Shown one piece after another: positions 8,750-15,553 of a stretch of DNA of 64,000 bases (positions are counted from its first letter, which is position 1; each line of letters starts with the position of its first letter). The stretch lies in NCBI RefSeq assembly GCF_001832885.1, contig NZ_MKIQ01000027.1, positions 186,001 through 250,000 of the forward strand. The letters are read 5' to 3'. The DNA is from Floricoccus penangensis. GTDB lineage: Bacteria; Bacillota; Bacilli; Lactobacillales; Streptococcaceae. The notes beneath the pieces are model-generated. The model was not told the DNA's origin. It ran no database searches and saw only the letters and a list, made by a program, of their open reading frames with translations. Made by a program: the position numbers and the translations under genes.

Positions 8750-9598
8750 ATGGGATGTAGTTCGTGTGGGCAAAATAATAATGTATCAACATATACATCT
8801 AATGCTAGTATAAGTGTAGCAAGTGATAATTCAGATAAAATCTCCATTGATACAAATAAGGCGTGGCAACAAATATCAAATGGAGATTCAAGTTTCTGTT
8901 TAAATGAAATAAATGAAGAAATTTGTAAAAATATCGCTGCAGATAATGGAATTCATCCGTATAAAGGGAAATCAAATAGTTCATGCGACGATATGAATGC
9001 ATTGAACGATTATGGACTAGGTACTGTGATGAATGACTTAAATTCTTTAAGTCTATGCGATATAAATTCTTGGAAATGTATTTTTGTTAAATTGATTTCA
9101 TGGCTTTGGAATATGAATAAAGCTATGATTTGTTTTATTTGCGGAACAATTGGTACAATAGCTTGTCAAAATAAGAAAATTGATCTAATTATTCAGTCGT
9201 TTGGAGAAAAAGGATTACCAACTCCGACAACGATTTTTGATGGTGGCTTGGACGGAGTAGCTCAGAATAGCTACTCTTTTCCAAACTATGATGATTTTGA
9301 TAGCGTGGAAATTGAGTGGCGTAGTGGTTCATCAAGAGGCATTCAAAAGTTTGCTATTGAAAGTTTAAAAAGTGATAATGCTCACTTATATGTAGGTAAT
9401 ATGAATGATGAAATTGATGAAGACTATACTTATGAAGCATTCACCAGATTAGAAAATGGAAATGTCTTGTCAATTGATAAAATGCATACAAAAATTGATA
9501 CTGAGCAAGGTAAAATTTTCAGATGGGAGAATAACGGAATATTCATATGTAAAATAATTGCGTATAAATATATAAAGCCACAAGATATAAAATGTTAA
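8750..9598 (+). CDS. Cysteine-rich phage protein, second of two tandem paralogues
   Basis: 282 residues, GGAGA before ATG, only 9 bases after its paralogue. It shares the start MGCSSCG and the later blocks SSFCLNEINEEICKN, SCDDMNALNDYGLG, LCDINSWKC and NMNKAMICFICG with the preceding protein, including every conserved Cys. After about residue 145 it diverges into its own C-terminal domain (VEIEWRSGSSRGIQKFA and onward). The constant cysteine-rich head with swapped tails argues for a shared attachment role and variable effector or binding tails. The transcript ends at the terminator directly after its stop. Function unknown. Confidence 0.55.
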   Translation: MGCSSCGQNNNVSTYTSNASISVASDNSDKISIDTNKAWQQISNGDSSFCLNEINEEICKNIAADNGIHPYKGKSNSSCDDMNALNDYGLGTVMNDLNSLSLCDINSWKCIFVKLISWLWNMNKAMICFICGTIGTIACQNKKIDLIIQSFGEKGLPTPTTIFDGGLDGVAQNSYSFPNYDDFDSVEIEWRSGSSRGIQKFAIESLKSDNAHLYVGNMNDEIDEDYTYEAFTRLENGNVLSIDKMHTKIDTEQGKIFRWENNGIFICKIIAYKYIKPQDIKC

Positions 9599-9599
9599 A

Positions 9600-9628
9600 A
9601 AGCTCTAGCTTATGCTAGGGCTTTTTTT
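9600..9628 (+). terminator. Rho-independent terminator of the phage late operon
   Basis: A 10-bp stem AAGCTCTAGC / GCTAGGGCTT (one G-T pair) with a TTAT loop is followed by seven T residues. It starts right at the end of the second cysteine-rich gene. Confidence 0.88.
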
Positions 9629-9705
9629 GATGCTTAAAAATACAATTATTATATATTTTGCTAATTGTATAGTATAATAAAATAAAAAATGATAAAGGTG
9701 TAATT

Positions 9706-10434
9706 ATGAAAAAACAAAAGAAGTTAATTGCATTAGTTGTTGTACTTTCTGTTTTTATTGTTGGAATTGGTGCATATGCTTTGAAAAGTAATAGCGATAA
9801 TCATAAACAAGCTGAAAGATACAGGACTGAATTATCAAAAGAAAAAGAAAAGAATAGCCAATCATCAAGCACAACTAAGATATCTAGTTCTTCAGAAAAA
9901 TCGTCAAGCTCAAGCACTACGATTTCAACTGAACAGCCTATAGAGAGTGTACCTCAGTCAACAAGTGAAGAAGCTATTCCTGAGACTACACAATCAAAAA
10001 GATTGGATGGACTAGTTGCAGATAGTAATTATATATTATCATCTGATATTTCTAATGAGTCTATTGTTATCTTTGTTTCTGATGACTTTGTTGCACTAGA
10101 TGATAACACTAAGAGTGAAATAATTACTAGCGTTCTGAGTCCAGGAAATATCGTACCGGTATACATTAAGACTGGTAATGCCCTTAGTCAAACCCAAATA
10201 GGTATGTCAGACCCATTATCACCTTTGAAGATAATTTGGAAAGGTTCTGAGCCACAAAAAGCTAATCAGACTACTAATCAAAGTCCTAATAATCAAAACA
10301 CAGATAATGGGCAAAGTGAATATACGAAACAAAAAAACGATGATTTAAAGAAACAATTAGACAAGAACGATAAGAAAATTAACGAAGGACTTGAAAAAAT
10401 GAATAGAGAAGAATCTGAAGCTAAAGAAGAATAA
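9706..10434 (+). CDS. Membrane-anchored or secreted Ser/Thr-rich protein at the prophage edge
   Basis: 242 residues. An N-terminal hydrophobic segment (residues 8-26, LIALVVVLSVFIVGIGAYAL) acts as signal or anchor. It is followed by a Ser/Thr-rich low-complexity stalk (about 48-95), a compact domain (about 97-185: LVADSNYILSSDISNESIVIFVS) and a charged, probably coiled C-terminus. No lipobox Cys is present. It has its own ATAGTATAAT promoter element at about 9668-9677 and its own terminator, so it is expressed apart from the late operon, as prophage cargo (moron) genes are. Family not recognised; a cell-surface function in the lysogen is a reasonable guess. Confidence 0.6.
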   Translation: MKKQKKLIALVVVLSVFIVGIGAYALKSNSDNHKQAERYRTELSKEKEKNSQSSSTTKISSSSEKSSSSSTTISTEQPIESVPQSTSEEAIPETTQSKRLDGLVADSNYILSSDISNESIVIFVSDDFVALDDNTKSEIITSVLSPGNIVPVYIKTGNALSQTQIGMSDPLSPLKIIWKGSEPQKANQTTNQSPNNQNTDNGQSEYTKQKNDDLKKQLDKNDKKINEGLEKMNREESEAKEE

Positions 10435-10458
10435 CCCTTAAATGGAGGGTTATTTTTT
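10431..10458 (+). terminator. Rho-independent terminator
   Basis: ATAACCCT / AGGGTTAT stem (8 bp, 7-base loop) followed by TTTTT. The stem begins inside the stop-codon region of the secreted-protein gene. Confidence 0.85.
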
Positions 10459-10496
10459 ATTGGTTAAAAATTAATTAAAAATTTAACACTTTTCTC

Positions 10497-10525
10497 TTGA
10501 CAATTATACTATTGCATAGTATAAT
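10497..10525 (+). promoter_or_regulatory. Strong promoter with an embedded 10-bp perfect inverted repeat
   Basis: TTGACA at 10497-10502 and TATAAT at 10520-10525 are spaced by 17 bases, a consensus vegetative promoter. Positions 10503-10525 form a perfect inverted repeat, ATTATACTAT / ATAGTATAAT, with the 3-base spacer TGC. It covers the promoter spacer and the -10 box, so it reads as an operator. It drives the 43-aa membrane peptide gene. Confidence 0.8.
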
Positions 10526-10548
10526 ATAAATATAGAAAGGAGTAAGAA

Positions 10549-10680
10549 ATGAAGCGATCGGAAAGAAACAAAAAAGAAAAAGCTTCAAGAATTAAAACAG
10601 CGTTACTGATAATTAGTTTAGTTACTGGAATAATAGAACTAATCAATCAACTACTAGAATTAATCTTGAAACTTAAATGA
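10549..10680 (+). CDS. Small membrane peptide, 43 aa
   Basis: AGAAAGGAG lies 8 bases before the ATG and a consensus promoter is just upstream. The peptide has a very basic first 16 residues (MKRSERNKKEKASRIK) and then a hydrophobic helix rich in Ile/Leu to the end (ALLIISLVTGIIELINQLL). Such a layout is shared by type I toxin peptides and by small phage membrane regulators, but I see no clear antisense RNA gene. A short GC-rich hairpin follows the stop. Real expression is likely from the strong promoter and ribosome-binding site; function is unknown. Confidence 0.55.
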   Translation: MKRSERNKKEKASRIKTALLIISLVTGIIELINQLLELILKLK

Positions 10681-10684
10681 AGCG

Positions 10685-10698
10685 AGGGGCGAAAGCCC
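10685..10698 (+). other. GC-rich hairpin with GAAA tetraloop
   Basis: GGGGC GAAA GCCCC just after the 43-aa peptide gene. It lacks a T tract on either strand, so it is not a standard terminator. It may stabilise the 3' end of the transcript or be an attenuator. Confidence 0.5.
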
Positions 10699-10750
10699 CA
10701 ACCTTTATTGTAGTTTATCATAGATTATTAGAAAATGAAAGGATAAACTG

Positions 10751-10837
10751 ATGAAAAATAATAACAAACTAATAAAAGCAGTGGTTATAGTGTGGGTATT
10801 AGTTATAATTTTAATGTTAATAAATAAATTCATTTAA
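10751..10837 (+). CDS. Tiny single-pass membrane peptide, 28 aa
   Basis: ATG at 10751 has AAAGGA 6 bases upstream. The peptide is MKNNNKLIKA followed by one hydrophobic helix (VVIVWVLVIILMLI) and a short NKFI tail, a complete miniature membrane protein. It lies between the 43-aa peptide and the 60-aa helical protein with short gaps, probably on the same transcript. Size makes chance hard to exclude, but the ribosome-binding site and single clean membrane helix favour a real gene. Function unknown. Confidence 0.4.
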   Translation: MKNNNKLIKAVVIVWVLVIILMLINKFI

Positions 10838-10851
10838 TTGGAGGTATAAGT

Positions 10852-11034
10852 ATGGCACAACCACAAACTGAAGCAAACAAAAAATGGCAAGAAAAAAATA
10901 AGGAAAGAACAAGATATTTGAACGAGCGTTCTCGTACTCGTGGATTTATCAGAAATAAAGCAACTATTGAAGATTTAAAAGAACTGCAAGAGCTAATCAA
11001 CGAGCAATTAGACAAAAATGTGAAAGCAGACTAA
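10852..11034 (+). CDS. Small helical charged protein, 60 aa
   Basis: TTGGAGG is 10 bases before ATG. The protein has a conserved-looking pattern, NKKWQEKNKERTRYLNERS, then SFIRNKA-type FIRNKATIEDLKELQELINEQL. This pattern occurs in short uncharacterised proteins of lactic cocci, their plasmids and phages. The two-helix, basic-then-acidic layout suggests a nucleic-acid-binding or antitoxin-like protein, but no function is established. A terminator follows directly, ending the small-gene transcript. Confidence 0.6.
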   Translation: MAQPQTEANKKWQEKNKERTRYLNERSRTRGFIRNKATIEDLKELQELINEQLDKNVKAD

Positions 11035-11048
11035 TTATCTGCTTTTTT
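11023..11048 (+). terminator. Rho-independent terminator
   Basis: AAAGCAGA / TCTGCTTT stem with a CTAATTA loop and a TTTT run. It overlaps the last codons of the 60-aa gene. Confidence 0.8.
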
Positions 11049-11052
11049 ATCG

Positions 11053-11081
11053 TTGCAAATACGCTTTAAATCGTATATAAT
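11053..11081 (+). promoter_or_regulatory. Promoter for the YolD-like gene
   Basis: TTGCAA at 11053-11058 and TATAAT at 11076-11081 with a 17-base spacer, 30 bases upstream of the YolD-like start. Confidence 0.65.
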
Positions 11082-11110
11082 GCTTCTATTATCATTAAGA
11101 GGTGTAATTT

Positions 11111-11467
11111 ATGGTTGACCGTTCATATAGTAAGTTCCCAGAAATACGTGATTACCGCGATAGAGGAATGAAAAAGTGGCAAGGATTCTTCATATCAGAG
11201 CATAATACTGCAATGAAGCAAGATAAATTAAAAGTAAATCCTGACGAGTTTATTCAAGCTGAAGAAGATGAAATAATGCTATTGCTTAATCAAGCGTTCT
11301 TAAATGAACTACAAATAAAATTAGTTATAAGAAAATCTGATGATGACATTGAAATTTTCATAGGAAAAGTAATTGAAGTAACTATGAATAGAATTATCTA
11401 TTTTAAGACAAGTGAGATGCAAAAGATTTCAATTGATAAGATTATAAGTATTGAAGAAGTTGATTAA
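11111..11467 (+). CDS. YolD-like protein
   Basis: 118 residues, AGAGGTG before ATG. The N-terminal pattern YRDRGMKKWQGFFISEH is the hallmark of YolD-like proteins. The rest is a small beta-rich domain (IEIFIGKVIEVTMNRIIYF..) ending in ISIEEVD. YolD-family genes usually accompany Y-family DNA polymerases (UvrX/ImuB-like) on phages and mobile elements and may regulate or assist them. No polymerase gene is next to this one in the window, so it is an orphan. It has its own promoter and terminator. Confidence 0.75.
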   Translation: MVDRSYSKFPEIRDYRDRGMKKWQGFFISEHNTAMKQDKLKVNPDEFIQAEEDEIMLLLNQAFLNELQIKLVIRKSDDDIEIFIGKVIEVTMNRIIYFKTSEMQKISIDKIISIEEVD

Positions 11468-11481
11468 TTTCAACTTTTTTT
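11457..11481 (+). terminator. Rho-independent terminator
   Basis: AAGTTGA / TCAACTT stem followed by six T residues, overlapping the end of the YolD-like gene. Confidence 0.7.
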
Positions 11482-11528
11482 GATATATTCTTTCTTATTT
11501 TTCGTATATGAATTTAGGAGGAAGTAAA

Positions 11529-11705
11529 ATGAATGAAATGTATGGAATTTTTAAAGATAATGAACTAGTTAAATCATTTGAAAGCATTTATGAAGTAGCT
11601 GATTACATTGAAGAAAATATTGGTTCAGATGAGTTTACTAAAAATTATAAACTGATGTGCGTGGCAGAAAGTAATGGGGAAATATTATTTGTTGGTAAGT
11701 TTTGA
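11529..11705 (+). CDS. Small acidic protein, 58 aa, unknown
   Basis: I place the start at 11529 because a full AGGAGG lies 7 bases before it. An in-frame ATG 21 bases further up lacks a ribosome-binding site. The protein is MNEMYGIFKDNELVKSF..., acidic, with a central helix (IYEVADYIEENIG) and a final strand (GEILFVGKF). Proteins of this form are common in phages and plasmids, with no known role. It is the last gene before the probable prophage boundary. Confidence 0.5.
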   Translation: MNEMYGIFKDNELVKSFESIYEVADYIEENIGSDEFTKNYKLMCVAESNGEILFVGKF

Positions 11706-12137
11706 AAACAGTAATAAACATAAATACGCATATATAATAGAAGAAAGATGAAAATATTATAATAAAATAGGTAGCGAAAAGGTAGCAAAAAATGTGTAAA
11801 ACTGTACAGAAACGTGCATTTTGCATATAAATAAGCATGTATATAAATGTTGAAAACTGTCTATTTTAAAGGAATTACAGTAATAATAAGATGAAAACAT
11901 TCTTAATAATAAAAGGATGCAGTTAAATAATTTCTTTACAAAAGCCCTACAACCGCAAGGTTCGTAAGGCTTTTTAATTTGTATTTTTGAGAAAAGGGGC
12001 AAAAAACTAGTATAGAATAGAGTATATTTTCAATATGCGATAATGATAAAATTTGAATTATTTACATAAATTTAGTAGACTAATTAATTAGTAGATTTAT
12101 TTACAATTTTTAGTCTAATAAAGGAGATTCATATTGA
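11706..12137. other. Non-coding prophage/chromosome junction region
   Basis: 432 bases with no convincing gene. It contains a direct repeat GGTAGCGAAAA / GGTAGCAAAAA at about 11771-11792, a pattern like integrase arm-type sites. Repeated AAAACTGT words lie at about 11799 and 11851, and there is a terminator-like hairpin at 11940-11975. The prophage genes end before it and the chromosomal membrane-protein gene starts after it, so an attachment site is expected here. The core cannot be defined without the other prophage end, which is outside the window. Confidence 0.45.
11940..11975 (+). terminator. Terminator-like hairpin near the prophage boundary
   Basis: An interrupted stem AAAAGCC-TAC-ACC / GGT-GTA-GGCTTTT with a GCAA loop is followed by T residues. 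It could terminate transcripts from either prophage or host. Attachment sites often overlap such terminators. Confidence 0.65.
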
Positions 12138-13916
12138 ATGTCATCTTTTTATAATAAGAGATATTTTTCAGAGATATTTTCTGTATTAATAATTATCATT
12201 TTTTCAATTGCATTGCAGTTCTACCAATTAAAAACTCAGTCAATGCAGTTGGGAATTGATTGGCTTTTTCACTATAACCGATTTTACGATACAGCAATGC
12301 AGATAAAGAATTTTGATTTCCAACCTTATATATCTATATATGGATTTCAACAATCTGGAAGAATAATAAATGTCATTTATGGGCCAGTATTTGCTTATTT
12401 AAATGGATTTTTATTAATTATTTTAGGAAGTTGGTATAAGTATCAATTATTTACAAATTTCTTAATAACATTTCTCTCGGCATCAAGTATGTATTTACTA
12501 CTTAAGCGGTTTGCTATAAGAACTAGTATCTCTCTTCCGTTATCATTGATGTATTCTAGCTTGTATATCGTTCAAGCATGGGCTATCAAAGAATATTTTA
12601 ACAGTTGGGGAAGCTTTATTATTCCGATTGGTATAATTTCAGGCATACAATTACTCGAAAATAGAAAAAAAATAAATATCTTTTTATTGACTTTCGTCAT
12701 TTCAGTTGCTGTTCAAGTTCATATGTTGACAGCATTATTATTAGTAATTTTATTCGCAATATTTTTTATTATTGCACTGTTTATAAGAGAAGATCGCCTT
12801 GATATGTTTAAAAGAGTTGTCATTTCAGCACTTTTTACTATACTATTAACAGCAAATGTCTGGTATCCACTAATTGATTTGTATAGCAAAAATAATTTAC
12901 TTAGACCATTTGTGAATATGGACATGTCATCTGATGCGGTAGGATTGCAATTTGAAAACTTGCTTTCAGCAGGACAAACAGTTAGTTTTTTACCTATGTC
13001 ATTGTTACTTCTTTTTGGATTACAGCTTCTTTTAGTGGTATTTAATAAAATAAAAAGTACAATACCACGATTGCTTACTATTATATCCTTTATTTTATTA
13101 ATTCTATCTTCTAAAATTATAGACTGGACTGGCTTGGCTGAGAGAGTCCCTTTCGTGACTATAATTCAGTTTCCATGGAGGTTGCTAACCCCAGCAGTTT
13201 GTTTACTTATGCTTGCATTTGCTTTTACATGGGAAAATACACTCAGTGAGGGGCTAAATGGTAAAAAAAACCTCAAAAAAATTTCAATGCCCATAATTTT
13301 AACGCTACTGTTGATAGGAAGTACGGGTCCTTCACTTGCTTTATCAAGACAAGCAAGTGATATTTGGTCTAGTGATCGAGTAGTACAATCAAAGAATAAA
13401 ACAACTTTTTCAACCACTGATCCAGATGAGCTTAGAGCGAGTTTTGATTCTACCTCAGATTTGTATGCTCCGTTTGAATTAATGAATAAGAGTACACCAG
13501 ACTATCTACCGTTAAAATACGCATCATTGATGGATGAGGATGATTTTTATTCTTACAAAGAGTATGAGAATGTGGCGATTTCAAATCCATTATTAAAAGT
13601 CGTAGAAAAGGAACAGAAGGATGGGAAATTATTGATTTCTTTTAATAGTGATGATAAGGAAGAAGTTTTACTACCTTTCGTTGTATATAAAGATACTGTG
13701 GTCAAATATAATGGTAAAGAAGTTTATCATAAAGATTTGAATTTAAATAATATAGGTGCTCCACAATTTGAAGTAGGGAAAGAGAAAAATCAATTTGAGA
13801 TATCCTATAAAGTTCCCAAACTCTACTTTGCTGCTTTATTTACTACAATATTATCATGGTTTGCATTAATTATCCTAGGATTGAAAAACATAAAAATATT
13901 TAAAAAAGGAAAATAA
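12138..13916 (+). CDS. Polytopic membrane protein, GT-C / YfhO-like
   Basis: 592 residues with about ten to twelve hydrophobic segments. The first is at residues 12-30 and the last at about 563-583. An early loop carries GIDWLFHYNRFYDTAMQIK, with an acidic residue and His in the first extracytoplasmic loop, as in GT-C membrane glycosyltransferases. A soluble extracytoplasmic domain spans about 415-560. AAGGAG precedes the ATG by 11 bases. Such proteins use lipid-linked sugars to modify wall polymers or lipids; the substrate here cannot be predicted. Function is inferred from topology only. This appears to be the first chromosomal gene after the prophage. Confidence 0.6.
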   Translation: MSSFYNKRYFSEIFSVLIIIIFSIALQFYQLKTQSMQLGIDWLFHYNRFYDTAMQIKNFDFQPYISIYGFQQSGRIINVIYGPVFAYLNGFLLIILGSWYKYQLFTNFLITFLSASSMYLLLKRFAIRTSISLPLSLMYSSLYIVQAWAIKEYFNSWGSFIIPIGIISGIQLLENRKKINIFLLTFVISVAVQVHMLTALLLVILFAIFFIIALFIREDRLDMFKRVVISALFTILLTANVWYPLIDLYSKNNLLRPFVNMDMSSDAVGLQFENLLSAGQTVSFLPMSLLLLFGLQLLLVVFNKIKSTIPRLLTIISFILLILSSKIIDWTGLAERVPFVTIIQFPWRLLTPAVCLLMLAFAFTWENTLSEGLNGKKNLKKISMPIILTLLLIGSTGPSLALSRQASDIWSSDRVVQSKNKTTFSTTDPDELRASFDSTSDLYAPFELMNKSTPDYLPLKYASLMDEDDFYSYKEYENVAISNPLLKVVEKEQKDGKLLISFNSDDKEEVLLPFVVYKDTVVKYNGKEVYHKDLNLNNIGAPQFEVGKEKNQFEISYKVPKLYFAALFTTILSWFALIILGLKNIKIFKKGK

Positions 13917-13974
13917 TATTTTTCTTTTTTTTCGTATTTATAATTAATATGAATTATAAGGAGAATCTAGTATT

Positions 13975-14652
13975 ATGTATGAGATTAAAGAAGAAAATAT
14001 TGCTTTAATGCCCAGGGAGAGATTATTGATAAATGGTGCAGAATATCTGAGCGAGCAAGAACTTTTATCAATTCTTCTAAGGACAGGAACAAAAGAACTA
14101 TCAGTCGGTCAGCTCTCTCTCGAAGTTTTAGAAACATTTGAGACACTAGATCTATTAAAAAAAGCAACTATAGAGGAGCTGCAGACAATAAAAGGTATTG
14201 GCAAGGCTAAAGCAATTGAAATTAAGGCAATGATCGAGTTAGGAAAAAGGGTGCAACTTTCAGCACCAAAGAAGTTCGGCTCCGTCGTGTCGAGTGAAGG
14301 GTTAGGAAATATGCTAATACATGATTTAGGTGATCTTTTGCAGGAGCATCTTGTAGCATTGTATCTTGATACTAAAAATAAAATAATTAGAAAAAAAGTC
14401 ATTTTTATTGGAACTGTTAACTCATCTACTGCTAATCCAAGAGAGATATTACATTTTGCAGTAAAATATATGGCAACAAGTATCATCGTTGCACACAACC
14501 ATCCTTCAGGTGATAGTAGACCAAGTAAAAATGATAAAGAGTTTACAAATAAAATAATGGAAGCTTGTGATATTATGGGTATAAATTTTTTAGATCACAT
14601 AGTGGTTGGGAAAAATGGATACTATAGTTTTAGAGAAAATGATTTAATCTAA
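13975..14652 (+). CDS. radC: RadC-family JAB-domain protein
   Basis: 225 residues, the usual length. Residues 15-95 hold the UPF0758 N-terminal region with a helix-hairpin-helix (TIKGIGKAKA, 71-80). The C-terminal JAMM domain has the metal motif HNHPSGD at 174-180 followed by PS..D. AAGGAGA lies upstream. Despite the name, a direct role in DNA repair is doubtful in streptococci, and its biochemical activity remains unclear. It is transcribed towards rex, ending at the hairpin between the two genes. Confidence 0.92.
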   Translation: MYEIKEENIALMPRERLLINGAEYLSEQELLSILLRTGTKELSVGQLSLEVLETFETLDLLKKATIEELQTIKGIGKAKAIEIKAMIELGKRVQLSAPKKFGSVVSSEGLGNMLIHDLGDLLQEHLVALYLDTKNKIIRKKVIFIGTVNSSTANPREILHFAVKYMATSIIVAHNHPSGDSRPSKNDKEFTNKIMEACDIMGINFLDHIVVGKNGYYSFRENDLI

Positions 14653-14673
14653 ATAAAAAAGGCCAACTGGCCT
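14653..14673 (-). terminator. Terminator of rex
   Basis: AGGCC / GGCCT stem with a 4-base loop. On the minus strand it is followed by a T run (TTTTTATTT), so it ends rex. On the plus strand the T tract is poor, so it would serve radC less well. Confidence 0.7.
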
Positions 14674-14689
14674 GTCAAAAAATAATTTT

Positions 14690-15340
14690 TTAATCTTTAT
14701 TCTTCATGAAGAATAGAAGTGTTTGTAATTCACTTGTTAAGTCTACTGATTGAATAACAACGTCATCAGGAACTGAAAGTCTTTGAGGAGTAAAGTTAAG
14801 AATACCCTTGATACCTGCATCCACTAATATATCAGTAGCTTCTTGTGCGTGTTGACTTTGAACAGATAAAATTGCCGTTTCAATATCATCGTTAGCAAGA
14901 TTCTTTTTAATATCTGAAATATTGTAAATTGGTATATTATCATCTGTAGTTGTACCAACGAGAGGGTTTCCAGCTACATCATATGCCTGAGTAATTCTCA
15001 TCTTATTTCTTTCGTGGAAACGATAATGAATAAGAGCACGACCCAAATTACCTACTCCAACTAATGCAATATTAGTTTCTTGACCGTCATTAAGTAGCTC
15101 AGAGAAGAAATCTCTTAATGTTTTTGTTTCATAACCGTAGCCACGACGTCCCAGCTCTCCAAAATAAGAAAAATCTCTACGGACTGTTGCTGAGTCAACT
15201 CCTAAATTTTCTGCGATTTGTTGAGAATTAGTACGCTCTACATTATCATTATATAATTTCTTAAATAATCGATAGTAGGCTGGCAAACGTTTTGCGGTTG
15301 CTTTTGGCAAAGCTTCATTATTTTTAGTTTTTGTTTGCAT
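14690..15340 (-). CDS. rex: Redox-sensing transcriptional repressor Rex
   Basis: 216 residues. The winged-helix DNA-binding domain covers residues 15-80 ([32 protein letters not shown]). A Rossmann NAD(H)-binding domain follows, with GVGNLG at 95-100. Rex senses the NADH/NAD+ ratio and represses fermentation and NADH-consuming genes when NAD+ is high. The start is supported by TAGGAGG 5 to 12 bases upstream on the minus strand. It sits divergent from an ABC-F gene, like the ydiF/rex neighbourhood of Bacillus. An imperfect inverted repeat upstream may be a self-operator. Confidence 0.96.
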   Translation of the reverse strand: MQTKTKNNEALPKATAKRLPAYYRLFKKLYNDNVERTNSQQIAENLGVDSATVRRDFSYFGELGRRGYGYETKTLRDFFSELLNDGQETNIALVGVGNLGRALIHYRFHERNKMRITQAYDVAGNPLVGTTTDDNIPIYNISDIKKNLANDDIETAILSVQSQHAQEATDILVDAGIKGILNFTPQRLSVPDDVVIQSVDLTSELQTLLFFMKNKD

Positions 15341-15378
15341 ATTTTCCTCCTATAATCCTTGTAATAATAATAACAAAA

Positions 15379-15397
15379 GTTTGTAATTTGTTCAAAC
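15379..15397. promoter_or_regulatory. Possible Rex-type operator upstream of rex
   Basis: GTTTG-TAATTTGTT-CAAAC, an inverted repeat 39 bases upstream of rex, partly matches the Rex consensus TTGTGA-N-TCACAA. Several consensus positions are missing, so this is a weak call. Confidence 0.3.
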
Positions 15398-15553
15398 ATT
15401 AGCACATATAAGATTAGTTTTTTAACAATATTACTCTCATATAATTTTATTGTGAATTTTACTTTTAGAATAGATATTTAAGCTATATTATTGTTAATAA
15501 TTATTCAATATATAATGTCTTATATGTTATAATATTTTTTAAAGAGGTAAAAA

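Noticed and set aside
10681-10700. Type I toxin-antitoxin antisense RNA beside the 43-aa peptide
   Set aside because: I could not find a convincing promoter and terminator for an antisense RNA on the minus strand.
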